From Sphingobacterium sp. FBM7-1 (GTDB lineage: Bacteria; Bacteroidota; Bacteroidia; Sphingobacteriales; Sphingobacteriaceae), in assembly GCF_020687765.1 (NCBI RefSeq), contig NZ_JAJEWJ010000005.1, positions 62,001 to 126,000 on the forward strand: DNA of 64,000 nt. Reading direction: 5' to 3'. Made by a program: the position numbers and the translations under genes. Positions 16,933-25,129 of the stretch are shown here, piece after piece. Below the pieces are notes generated by a model, which did no database searches, had not been told where the DNA came from, and saw only the letters and a list, made by a program, of their open reading frames with translations. The first letter of the stretch is position 1. Each line of letters starts with the position of its first letter.

Positions 16933-19806
16933 ATGAGTAACGTATTTTATCAAGAAAAATTTCAGGATCGCCACAATGGCCCGAGTCCGCGAGAGGTGGA
17001 GGAGATGTTAAACTATCTAGGGGTAGAATCCTTAGACCAACTTATTGAGCAGACCGTGCCTGGGCAGATCAGGTTGACAAAGCCGTTAGCTTTGCCGAAG
17101 GCCTTAAGCGAACAAGCTTATTTAGCCAAAATCCAGCGTATTGCAGATAAAAATAAGGTTTTTAAATCCTACATCGGACAAGGTTATTATGATGTGACTG
17201 TTCCGGCTGTCATTCAACGCAATGTATTGGAAAATCCAGGATGGTATACGCAATATACACCTTATCAAGCCGAGATAGCGCAGGGACGTTTACAAGCCCT
17301 GTTAAATTTCCAGACAGCGGTAGCCGATTTAACGGGATTAGAAATTGCGAATGCTTCGTTACTGGACGAGGCTACCGCGGCTGCGGAAGCAATGTTTATG
17401 CTTTACAGTGCGCGTAAAAACAAATCAGCCAATGTGTTTCTGGTAACCCCTAATATTTATCCTCAGACATTAGATGTGCTCCAAACGAGAGCAGTTCCAT
17501 TTGGTGTAGAAATTCTTGTGGCTGATCTGGAAGAAAAAAACCTGACGGAAGATATATTTGCGGCACTTGTTCAATATCCTGCCGCTGATGGTACGATCAG
17601 CGATTATGCCGGTTTTACAGCTGCAGCTCACGATAAAGACATTACGATATGTGCTATAGCCGACTTAATGTCGCTAGCGTTGCTAACGCCTCCGGGAGAG
17701 TGGGGAGCAGATGTCGTGGTCGGTAATTCGCAGCGTTTTGGTGTACCGATGGGTTTCGGCGGACCGCATGCTGCTTTTTTTGCGACCAAAGAGACTTATA
17801 AACGTAATATTCCGGGGCGCATTATTGGTGTTACTTCCGATGCTAACGGTAATTATGCTTTGCGTATGGCTTTGCAGACACGTGAACAACATATCCGCCG
17901 GGATAAGGCATCTTCCAATATTTGTACCGCACAAGCTTTATTGGCCATCATGGCTTCTTTCTACGCGGTTTATCATGGTCCCCAAGGGATAAAGGATATA
18001 GCGACCCGTATTAATGACTTAACAAAGCTATTAGACAGGGCCGTGCAGGAGCTTGGTTACGAACAAACCAACAGGACGTATTTTGATACACTACGAATTG
18101 TGGTTGGTGATCAGGTCGGGGCATTGAAAGCGGAAGCGCTTAACAACGAGCTGAATTTCTTTTACCAAGACGGTATTGTCGGTATTTCCCTGGATGAGAC
18201 GACCACTTTTGAAGATGTGGAATGCATCGTAAAAGTTTTTGCGAAAATTAAAGGCAAATCGGCGAATGATGTGGAGCTGCGTGATTTCGTAAATCAATTA
18301 GGACAGTCTATTCCTTCTGAAGCGGTACGTGCTTCCACTTATCTTACTCACCCGATTTTTAACAGTTATCACTCGGAGAGTGAAATGCTGCGTTATATTA
18401 AATCTCTGGAAGCCAAAGATCTTTCATTGTGCCATTCCATGATCCCTTTGGGCTCTTGTACGATGAAGCTCAATGCAACGACGGAGATGCTTCCCTTGAC
18501 TTGGTCGCATTTCGGCGGCCTGCATCCGTTTGCGCCCGCGGATCAAACCTCCGGCTACATGCAGCTCATCAATGAGTTAAACGAATGGTTGTCTGAAATT
18601 ACGGGCTTCGCAAAGATGTCTTTTCAACCGAATTCAGGCGCGCAGGGTGAGTACGCGGGCTTGATGGTGATTCGAGCATATCATGAAAGCCGTGGCGATA
18701 GCCATCGGGATGTGTGCCTCATACCTGCTTCGGCACATGGAACGAACCCGGCCTCCGCATCTATGGCCGGTTTAAAAGTGGTGGTGGTTAAATGTGATGA
18801 ATATGGTAATATCGATGTAGCCGATCTTCGTGAAAAGGCGGCGGAACATGCAGCAAGCCTGAACTCTTTAATGGTTACCTACCCGTCAACGCATGGGGTT
18901 TTCGAGGAGTCGATTATAGAAATATGCGACATTATTCACCAACACGGTGGACAGGTATATATGGATGGTGCGAATATGAATGCGCAGGTCGGGCTGACTA
19001 GTCCGGGTTTTATCGGCGCAGATGTTTGTCACTTGAACTTGCATAAGACATTTTGTATCCCGCACGGGGGTGGTGGGCCAGGTATGGGACCCATTGGTGT
19101 GGCAACGCACTTAGTTCCTTTCTTGCCCAATCATGAGATTGTAGCGATCTCGGGCGAACAAGGCATTTCCGCGGTATCGGCGGCACCTTTCGGTTCAGCG
19201 TCTATCTTAACGATTTCGTATGCATACATTGCGATGATGGGGGGTGACGGACTAACAGACGCCACGAAGACCGCTATCTTAAATGCGAATTATATTAAGG
19301 CACGCTTGGAAAATCATTATCCAGTATTGTATGCAGGAGCGAATGGCCGTTGTGCGCACGAAATGATATTGGACTGCAGGTCATTTAAAAGTGTAGGAAT
19401 TGAAGTGGGAGATATCGCGAAACGTTTAATGGACTATGGTTTCCATGCACCTACGGTATCTTTCCCGGTAGCGGGTACATTGATGGTAGAACCCACGGAA
19501 TCCGAATCTCAAGCAGAGCTGGATCGTTTTTGTGAAGCCTTGATCGCTATCCGCGCGGAAATCGCTGCGGTAGAAGCCGGTGAAGTGGATCAGAAAGAAA
19601 ATGTGTTGAAACATGCGCCGCACACGGCCGAGGTTGTTTCTGCGGATGTATGGGATAGGCCCTACAGTCGGCAAACTGCCGCTTATCCGCTTCCGTATGT
19701 AAAAACGCATAAATTCTGGCCAGCTATAGGTCGGGTAAACGAATCGCAGGGAGATAGGACGTTGATATGTTCTTGCCCGCCCATTGAAGCGTATGCGGAA
19801 GCATAA
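16933..19806 (+). CDS. gcvP: Glycine dehydrogenase (decarboxylating), P protein
   Basis: 957-aa pyridoxal-phosphate enzyme of the glycine cleavage system, decarboxylating glycine and passing aminomethyl to lipoyl-GcvH. It is the long single-chain form (both halves fused). The PLP lysine is in [16 protein letters not shown] near residue 700; [41 protein letters not shown] and [12 protein letters not shown] are intact. N terminus begins with the usual [10 protein letters not shown]. It works with gcvT at 6.6-7.7 kb. Monocistronic, with a good terminator after it. Confidence 0.97.
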   Translation: MSNVFYQEKFQDRHNGPSPREVEEMLNYLGVESLDQLIEQTVPGQIRLTKPLALPKALSEQAYLAKIQRIADKNKVFKSYIGQGYYDVTVPAVIQRNVLENPGWYTQYTPYQAEIAQGRLQALLNFQTAVADLTGLEIANASLLDEATAAAEAMFMLYSARKNKSANVFLVTPNIYPQTLDVLQTRAVPFGVEILVADLEEKNLTEDIFAALVQYPAADGTISDYAGFTAAAHDKDITICAIADLMSLALLTPPGEWGADVVVGNSQRFGVPMGFGGPHAAFFATKETYKRNIPGRIIGVTSDANGNYALRMALQTREQHIRRDKASSNICTAQALLAIMASFYAVYHGPQGIKDIATRINDLTKLLDRAVQELGYEQTNRTYFDTLRIVVGDQVGALKAEALNNELNFFYQDGIVGISLDETTTFEDVECIVKVFAKIKGKSANDVELRDFVNQLGQSIPSEAVRASTYLTHPIFNSYHSESEMLRYIKSLEAKDLSLCHSMIPLGSCTMKLNATTEMLPLTWSHFGGLHPFAPADQTSGYMQLINELNEWLSEITGFAKMSFQPNSGAQGEYAGLMVIRAYHESRGDSHRDVCLIPASAHGTNPASASMAGLKVVVVKCDEYGNIDVADLREKAAEHAASLNSLMVTYPSTHGVFEESIIEICDIIHQHGGQVYMDGANMNAQVGLTSPGFIGADVCHLNLHKTFCIPHGGGGPGMGPIGVATHLVPFLPNHEIVAISGEQGISAVSAAPFGSASILTISYAYIAMMGGDGLTDATKTAILNANYIKARLENHYPVLYAGANGRCAHEMILDCRSFKSVGIEVGDIAKRLMDYGFHAPTVSFPVAGTLMVEPTESESQAELDRFCEALIAIRAEIAAVEAGEVDQKENVLKHAPHTAEVVSADVWDRPYSRQTAAYPLPYVKTHKFWPAIGRVNESQGDRTLICSCPPIEAYAEA

Positions 19807-19826
19807 AGAGATGTAATATTTTTTTG

Positions 19827-19862
19827 AACTCCTGCTTTTTTATAATGGCAGGAGTTTTTTAT
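19827..19862 (+). terminator. Intrinsic terminator of gcvP
   Basis: Perfect 9-bp stem AACTCCTGC / GCAGGAGTT with a 12-nt loop, followed by TTTTTTATTTTTT. A strong intrinsic terminator. Confidence 0.87.
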
Positions 19863-19907
19863 TTTTTGTACGCTATACTTAAAAAATACGTAGAGTCGTC
19901 TGCGGGG

Positions 19908-21221
19908 CTATACCGTTTTTACGTATTTCTCATCGTATTTCTCGATATCGACGATGTATTTATTCTTTACTAAGAAATCAAATAATGGCTTAGCCTCTTC
20001 TGCGACGGGCATGTTGCGCGATGTAATGATTTGATTGGATTTCTTATCAAGATAAGGGTATGCATACAGTTTCACGTCTTTGCTGAACATTCCCGAAATG
20101 TATGCTAATAATTCGTTGGTATACACATCCTTGTTGTAATTGTCGGTATTGAAAATATTCTTCAGATTGGATGTATTGGTAGCTATACCTACATGTTTTG
20201 GCTTAAACGTCTGAATAAATTCGGCTAAATGATTGTTGCGGCGGAAGTTTGAAACCATAATGTTGTTTCCGGTGGAGCAAAGGTATTCCGCTCGCTCTGC
20301 AAAATAGGTGAGATCCTCCGTCGTAATCCGGTTTTCTTCATCAAGGACGTTGCCCATCAATACTTCAATTAAAACGACCGTATCCTTTGCGGTTGCTCCG
20401 GTATTTTTTTTGAACTGTTCTACAGCAAGGTTGAAGAGGTCAAAGTTGGGGTTGGATTTTTGTCGGTATTTAGTACGTAAAATAATGATGTTCTTTCTAT
20501 ACAGATAATCCTTAATCTGTGCAGGATGTGCATCGGGCTTGAAAATAGCTGCCTGCGCGAAACCTTTAGCAATAAGATAAAGATTAAGAAGCCTTTCATT
20601 GGCCTGTTCGAAGATGGGGCCGGAGACCTTTACCAAATCAATTTCTACCGATCCGATAGATAAATTATCTACCAAAGATTCAATCATGGTTTGAGGATCA
20701 TCCGCGTAATAATATGCTGCGAAAATAAGATTGACACCCAAAATACCCAACACTTTGCTCTGTAAGCGAGCATCACTATCTAATAAGCGGACATGAATAA
20801 TGATATCGTTGACGGGGCCATCGACCTCATGCTGAAAACGTATTCCGATCCACCCATGAGGGTCGTTTGTCTTGGTGAAGTTGAGCGTAGTTACCGTATT
20901 GGCAAACGCAAAGAAAGTCTTTGATTTATATTTTTCGCCGTGTAAACGCTCGGTTAATAAATTGAATTCATGGGTGAGCATCTTCTTGACTCGGGTACGA
21001 CTCACGTAACGGCCGGACTCTTCCACGCCATAGATGGCATCGCTAAACGCCATGTCGTAAGCCGACATCGTTTTTGCGATGGTTCCGGATGCTGCTCCGG
21101 CACCAAAAAAGTTACGGGCAACCTCTTGTCCGGCGCCGATCTCCGCAAAGGTGCCATAAATATGGGGATTGAGGTTAATTTTTAATGCTTTTCGCTTGGT
21201 TTCAAAAATCTCTCTTGCCAT
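19908..21221 (-). CDS. Conserved 437-aa protein of unknown function
   Basis: I do not recognise a family with a known reaction. 437 aa, soluble, no signal peptide or membrane helix, with a long gapless fold. Conserved-looking segments are FAEIGAGQEVARNFFGAG (residues ~25-42), MLTHEFNLLTERL, GWIGIRFQHEVDGPVNDIII, a repeated RNN/NTSNLKN pattern near the C terminus, and YAYPYLDKKSNQIITSRNM. The FAEIGAGQEVAR stretch has a glycine-rich turn like a nucleotide-binding loop, but there is no Walker motif. The gene starts five bases after a TACCTTTG promoter box, so the mRNA is probably leaderless. It is convergent with gcvP. Confidence 0.75.
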   Translation of the reverse strand: MAREIFETKRKALKINLNPHIYGTFAEIGAGQEVARNFFGAGAASGTIAKTMSAYDMAFSDAIYGVEESGRYVSRTRVKKMLTHEFNLLTERLHGEKYKSKTFFAFANTVTTLNFTKTNDPHGWIGIRFQHEVDGPVNDIIIHVRLLDSDARLQSKVLGILGVNLIFAAYYYADDPQTMIESLVDNLSIGSVEIDLVKVSGPIFEQANERLLNLYLIAKGFAQAAIFKPDAHPAQIKDYLYRKNIIILRTKYRQKSNPNFDLFNLAVEQFKKNTGATAKDTVVLIEVLMGNVLDEENRITTEDLTYFAERAEYLCSTGNNIMVSNFRRNNHLAEFIQTFKPKHVGIATNTSNLKNIFNTDNYNKDVYTNELLAYISGMFSKDVKLYAYPYLDKKSNQIITSRNMPVAEEAKPLFDFLVKNKYIVDIEKYDEKYVKTV

Positions 21222-21225
21222 ATAG

Positions 21226-21233
21226 CAAAGGTA
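21226..21233 (-). promoter_or_regulatory. -7 box directly before the unknown 437-aa gene
   Basis: TACCTTTG on the minus strand with only four bases between it and the ATG at 21221; the start site would fall on or next to the A of the start codon. Confidence 0.65.
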
Positions 21234-21277
21234 CGAAACTCTTGTTGATTATTCGGTGTAGCGGTCGAGCGCAATAT

Positions 21278-21311
21278 AAAATTGGGTTTTGCTAGAGCAA
21301 ACCCAATTTTT
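21278..21311 (-). terminator. Terminator overlapping the nudix stop codon
   Basis: AAATTGGGTTTTGCT pairs with AGCAAACCCAATTTT with one bulged base; on the minus strand it is followed by TTTATATT. The stop codon of the nudix gene (21292-21294) lies in the loop region. Confidence 0.7.
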
Positions 21312-21834
21312 GAAAAGAATAAAAAAGCGCTGAGGCATGTAAGGCTTGGCCTATCTTATTGTCGAATAGAAACTGTTTAGCTTCCTCTATTCCCATAATG
21401 ACGACTTCGATATCTTCCGAGCTATCCAGTTGTTGTTCTTGAACTTTTTTGCCCCCGCGTAAAACATACGTGTAGGTTAAATTTCCGCTTGTTGCTGGAT
21501 TAGCATACAACGTACAAACATACGCTATCGATGTAAAAGAGTAACCGGTTTCTTCAAGTAATTCGCGCCTGGCGGCTTCCGCAGGATCTTCGCCTTCCTC
21601 AACAACCCCTGCCGGGAGCTCGACCATAATTTCGCCGGATCCATGTCGGTACTGGCGTACAAAAAGCAACTCATTGTCTTCGGTAAACGCAACCATATTG
21701 ACCCAGGTGGGATACTCTAAAACATAATATTCATCTTTTATATTGCCATTGGGCAATTGTAGCTTATCTACACGTAACGTAGCCCATGGGCGTTGGATAA
21801 TATATTTTGAATCTAATAAAGTCCATTTCTCCAT
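21292..21834 (-). CDS. NUDIX hydrolase, ADP-ribose pyrophosphatase-like
   Basis: 180-aa hydrolase of nucleoside diphosphates linked to a moiety X. The Nudix box is complete: GVVEEGEDPAEAARRELLEE followed by TGY (residues ~76-98). The surrounding strands, ELLFVRQYRHGSGEIMVELP before it and TYVLRGGKKVQEQQLDSSED after it, match the ADP-ribose/GDP-mannose pyrophosphatase subgroup (NudF/NudK). Its ATG overlaps the phosphohexomutase stop by one base, so both are cotranslated. The exact substrate is inferred only from the subgroup. Confidence 0.92.
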   Translation of the reverse strand: MEKWTLLDSKYIIQRPWATLRVDKLQLPNGNIKDEYYVLEYPTWVNMVAFTEDNELLFVRQYRHGSGEIMVELPAGVVEEGEDPAEAARRELLEETGYSFTSIAYVCTLYANPATSGNLTYTYVLRGGKKVQEQQLDSSEDIEVVIMGIEEAKQFLFDNKIGQALHASALFYSFQKLGLL

Positions 21835-23573
21835 TATGAATCCTTTACGATATCTGCCATGATATTTTTAACCTTGTCTTCCAGCTTTGCCAGAACGTGT
21901 TCATACCCATCGCTAGATGCCAGCTCCTCTTTTACGGAACAATAAAACTTAATTTTCGGTTCGGTGCCCGATGGCCTTGCAGAGATGACATCGCCATCTA
22001 CAGTAATAAACTGAAGCACGTCCGATTTGGGTAAATCGATGGCTGTGCTTTTCTCATCGGCCAATATATGTGCTACACCAGTAGCATAGTCACGAATTTC
22101 CTTAACCTTTACACCGCCCAAGGATTGTGGGGGATCAGCTCTTAGTGCGGCCATCATCTGTTTGATCTCTTCCGCACCAGCTTTTCCTTTCTTGGTAAGC
22201 GAAATAAGTTTTTCTTGATAAAACCCATGCTCGCGATAAAGCTCCAACAGCACATCAAAAACTGTTTTCCCTAAGGTTTTGAAATACGCCGCCATCTCAG
22301 CAATGAAGGCGCAAGCGTTTACGGCGTCTTTATCACGAACCAGGTCACCGACAAGAAAACCATAACTTTCTTCACCACCGACGAGGTAATTTTCCTTTCC
22401 TTCTAACTTTGTCATGACTTCGCCAATGAATTTGAAGCCCGTCAGCGTTTCATAATGTTTTACACCGAACGCTTCACCGATGTCCGTCATCAGGTTGGAC
22501 GTTACTATGGTTTTTACGATAAAATCATTGTCGCGCAGCTCACCTTTGGCTTTTTTAGAAGATAAGACATAATAAATAAGTAAGCTGCCGATTTGGTTGC
22601 CGTTTAGGAGCTGCATTTCACCCTTATGGTTCTTCACGGCTAAGCCTACCCGATCTGCGTCGGGATCGGTCGCCATAACAATATCAGCGTCTATGGCCTG
22701 TCCTTTTTGTTTGGCCATGGTCATCGCCTCTTCTTCCTCCGGGTTGGGATAGACTACAGTTGGGAAGTTTCCGTCTGATTGGATCTGTTCTTCTACAACC
22801 TGAACATTTGTAAAGCCCCAAGCTGCAAGCATCTTAGGGACGATGATACCGGTTCCATGTATAGGAGAAAAGACAATTTTAAGATCTTTTTGAGCTTCCA
22901 CTGCTTCGGGATGTATACGCAATTTTTTATTTGCTTCGATATACAAGTTGTCGAACTCTTCTCCTACCAGGGTGATATAGTTATTGTCCCGTTTAAATTT
23001 AATTTCGGTTACCGATTGTATGGCGTTTACTTCCTGGATAACATTTTTATCGTGGGGAGCTACAAGTTGTCCGCCGTCATTCCAATAGGCTTTATAGCCG
23101 TTGTATTCTTTCGGGTTATGGGAAGCGGTCAACATAACGCCACCTTGGCAGTTGAAGTGCCGGACAGCAAAAGATAGCATCGGCGTAGGGCGGAGCTCTT
23201 TAAATAGGTAGACATGAATCCCGTTTGCAGAGAACACATCCGCCACCAGATGACCCAACTCCTGCGAGTTATTTCGACAGTCGTAACTTACCGCCACACG
23301 AATGGCCTGGTCCGGAAATTGTTTTTTCAAATAGTTGCTGAGTCCCTGAGTGGCTTTCCCGATAGTATATTTGTTAATTCGGTTCGATCCTACCCCCATG
23401 ATACCGCGCAAGCCACCTGTTCCAAACTCAAGCTCTTTGTAAAAAGCGTCCAGCAGTTCCGTTTCTTCCTTATGGTCGACAAGTTTTTGCACCTGTGCAA
23501 CTGTATCATCATCATATTCTGCACCCAGCCATTGCTGAATACGATTTTTCGTTTCGATGTCTATATTATTCAT
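21834..23573 (-). CDS. Phosphohexomutase (phosphoglucomutase / phosphomannomutase family)
   Basis: 579-aa alpha-D-phosphohexomutase, interconverting hexose 1- and 6-phosphates. The catalytic phosphoserine motif is TASHNPKEYNGYKAYW near residue 145; the metal loop is DPDADRVG near 305, the sugar loop GGEESYGF near 400, and the phosphate-binding RPSGTEPKIKFY near 540. Length is that of the larger PgcA-type enzymes of Bacteroidota and Firmicutes. Head of a two-gene unit with the nudix gene. Glucose versus mannose preference not resolvable from sequence. Confidence 0.94.
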   Translation of the reverse strand: MNNIDIETKNRIQQWLGAEYDDDTVAQVQKLVDHKEETELLDAFYKELEFGTGGLRGIMGVGSNRINKYTIGKATQGLSNYLKKQFPDQAIRVAVSYDCRNNSQELGHLVADVFSANGIHVYLFKELRPTPMLSFAVRHFNCQGGVMLTASHNPKEYNGYKAYWNDGGQLVAPHDKNVIQEVNAIQSVTEIKFKRDNNYITLVGEEFDNLYIEANKKLRIHPEAVEAQKDLKIVFSPIHGTGIIVPKMLAAWGFTNVQVVEEQIQSDGNFPTVVYPNPEEEEAMTMAKQKGQAIDADIVMATDPDADRVGLAVKNHKGEMQLLNGNQIGSLLIYYVLSSKKAKGELRDNDFIVKTIVTSNLMTDIGEAFGVKHYETLTGFKFIGEVMTKLEGKENYLVGGEESYGFLVGDLVRDKDAVNACAFIAEMAAYFKTLGKTVFDVLLELYREHGFYQEKLISLTKKGKAGAEEIKQMMAALRADPPQSLGGVKVKEIRDYATGVAHILADEKSTAIDLPKSDVLQFITVDGDVISARPSGTEPKIKFYCSVKEELASSDGYEHVLAKLEDKVKNIMADIVKDS

Positions 23574-23621
23574 GTGGTAAAAATATTCAAAATATAAAGG
23601 TTATGCTTAAAAAAATATTCC

Positions 23622-24254
23622 TTAGGCGTCGCACCAACCATACGCCCGATCGAGTACAATGACATACCATTTATCACGGTATTTCTTCACATGGAAAATC
23701 AGGTTTTCGTTTTGTGTCAAGATGACGCGATAGGTATTTTTTTCTATCTGACGGACTTCCTCTACTTCCCGCGCGCTTACGCCATTAAATTCCCGGTCAA
23801 ACGTGGCGATCGAGGTCAATTGGTTTGCTTGTGTCGTGGTGTCACAAAAGAAACCCCGCTTATCCCATTTTTCTTTTCCGCAATCAAAAACAGGTAGTTT
23901 CTCGAAGCGAAGTATGTAATTGTGCTCAAACGTGGTATAGGGAAAATGCTCGGGAGTAGGGTTGTCGAAATCCAGGTGATCTATTTTTTGATAGGTATCA
24001 GCCGCTCCGGGGCGATAAATAACATACAGTCCTAAATCAGGGTGGATAAAGGTATTTATTTTTGTTTGATTCCGGAGCAAATACGCATTGGTAAAGCCGG
24101 TAATCACTTCATCTAGACCTTGGGTGTACGCGGGAATTAGCGTCGTTGACGCGGTGTCGGTGGTGCTTTTGGTTTCTTCGGTTTTTTTATTTGAGGAGGT
24201 ACATGCTGCTATTAACAGCATACCGAAACATAAAAAAAATAAAATTCTGTGCAT
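23622..24254 (-). CDS. Lipoprotein of unknown function
   Basis: 210-aa putative lipoprotein: the signal ends at the lipobox LLIAAC (Cys near residue 18), followed by a Ser/Thr/Lys-rich linker. The mature domain is mixed alpha/beta with INTFIHPDLGLYVIYRPGAA, FDREFNGVSAREVEEV and a C-terminal KYRDKWYVIVLDRAYGWCDA, a shape reminiscent of NTF2-like or SH3-like folds. Function not recognised. Lies 18 bp after the enoyl-CoA hydratase gene on the same strand, so probably cotranscribed with it. Confidence 0.72.
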   Translation of the reverse strand: MHRILFFLCFGMLLIAACTSSNKKTEETKSTTDTASTTLIPAYTQGLDEVITGFTNAYLLRNQTKINTFIHPDLGLYVIYRPGAADTYQKIDHLDFDNPTPEHFPYTTFEHNYILRFEKLPVFDCGKEKWDKRGFFCDTTTQANQLTSIATFDREFNGVSAREVEEVRQIEKNTYRVILTQNENLIFHVKKYRDKWYVIVLDRAYGWCDA

Positions 24255-24272
24255 AAGTGTATTTCTTTGTTG

Positions 24273-25040
24273 CTACTTCCTGCTTGAAAGATTCTCCATA
24301 ATCGTTTTCAATATTTGGCGGGTGGCGGGTTTCCACCATTGTGTCACCATTTGTTGTACGACTTCTGCTTTGTTTTCTTCGATTTGCTTTAGCAAATGTT
24401 TACGTATATTTAATTTTGTTGTGCGCCATGCATGGCGTTCGAACTGCATCCATGACTTTGCTTTACGGGCGGCTGCGGTATGAATGCGGTCTGCTGGTAT
24501 AACTTCGTCGATGAGCCCACTTTCTAGTGCTTCCGCCGGGGAAAATAATTTCCCGTCTAACAAAGATCGGCAGGCGAGCGATTGCCCTAACCATAGGCTA
24601 TAGAGATCAAAGATGCCCGGTGGTAGAATGAGGCCGACGGGAACTTCGTTTAGCCCAATGACGAACTCGCCTTCGGCTATAATGCGATAATCACAACAAA
24701 TCGCCAGGGCACACCCTCCGGCAGGCGCATGACCGGTTATGGAAGCAATGGCTGGTTTAGGAAAGGAAGCAAGGGTGTATATAAGATCGATAAAAGTTTC
24801 CCACAACTTTTTTATCTGCCCATCATTATATTCGTATAAAGTAATGAGGTCAAGCCCCGCAGAAAAGAAGCCCTCTTTACCATGCAGGATAATGGCCTCG
24901 ATCGCGGGATCGTCTTTTGCACGTTCCAACTCACTCGTTAGTTCCTGCATCATCTCTAGATGCAATGCGTTGGATCGCCCTCGGTCAAGCCCTATGTAAG
25001 TGATATGTTCGTTTGTCTGTGCTTTGATGAATTCGCCCAT
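24273..25040 (-). CDS. Enoyl-CoA hydratase/isomerase family protein
   Basis: 255-aa crotonase-fold protein. The oxyanion-hole segments are visible: FSAGLDLITLY near residue 62 and ITGHAPAGGCALAICCDYRI near residue 104. The position usually taken by the catalytic glutamate of hydratases is in LNEVPVGLILPPG (Glu present), which suits isomerase or hydratase activity. The closing helical part contains an unusually basic WRTTKLNIRKHLLKQIEE. Substrate unknown; no other beta-oxidation genes are nearby. Confidence 0.88.
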   Translation of the reverse strand: MGEFIKAQTNEHITYIGLDRGRSNALHLEMMQELTSELERAKDDPAIEAIILHGKEGFFSAGLDLITLYEYNDGQIKKLWETFIDLIYTLASFPKPAIASITGHAPAGGCALAICCDYRIIAEGEFVIGLNEVPVGLILPPGIFDLYSLWLGQSLACRSLLDGKLFSPAEALESGLIDEVIPADRIHTAAARKAKSWMQFERHAWRTTKLNIRKHLLKQIEENKAEVVQQMVTQWWKPATRQILKTIMENLSSRK

Positions 25041-25129
25041 AACATTCTTTGCGCTATTTTATGGAAAAATACGCAAAAAACTATCATTATTATAAATAAA
25101 TAACCAAACCGGACATTTAGATCCCGTTT

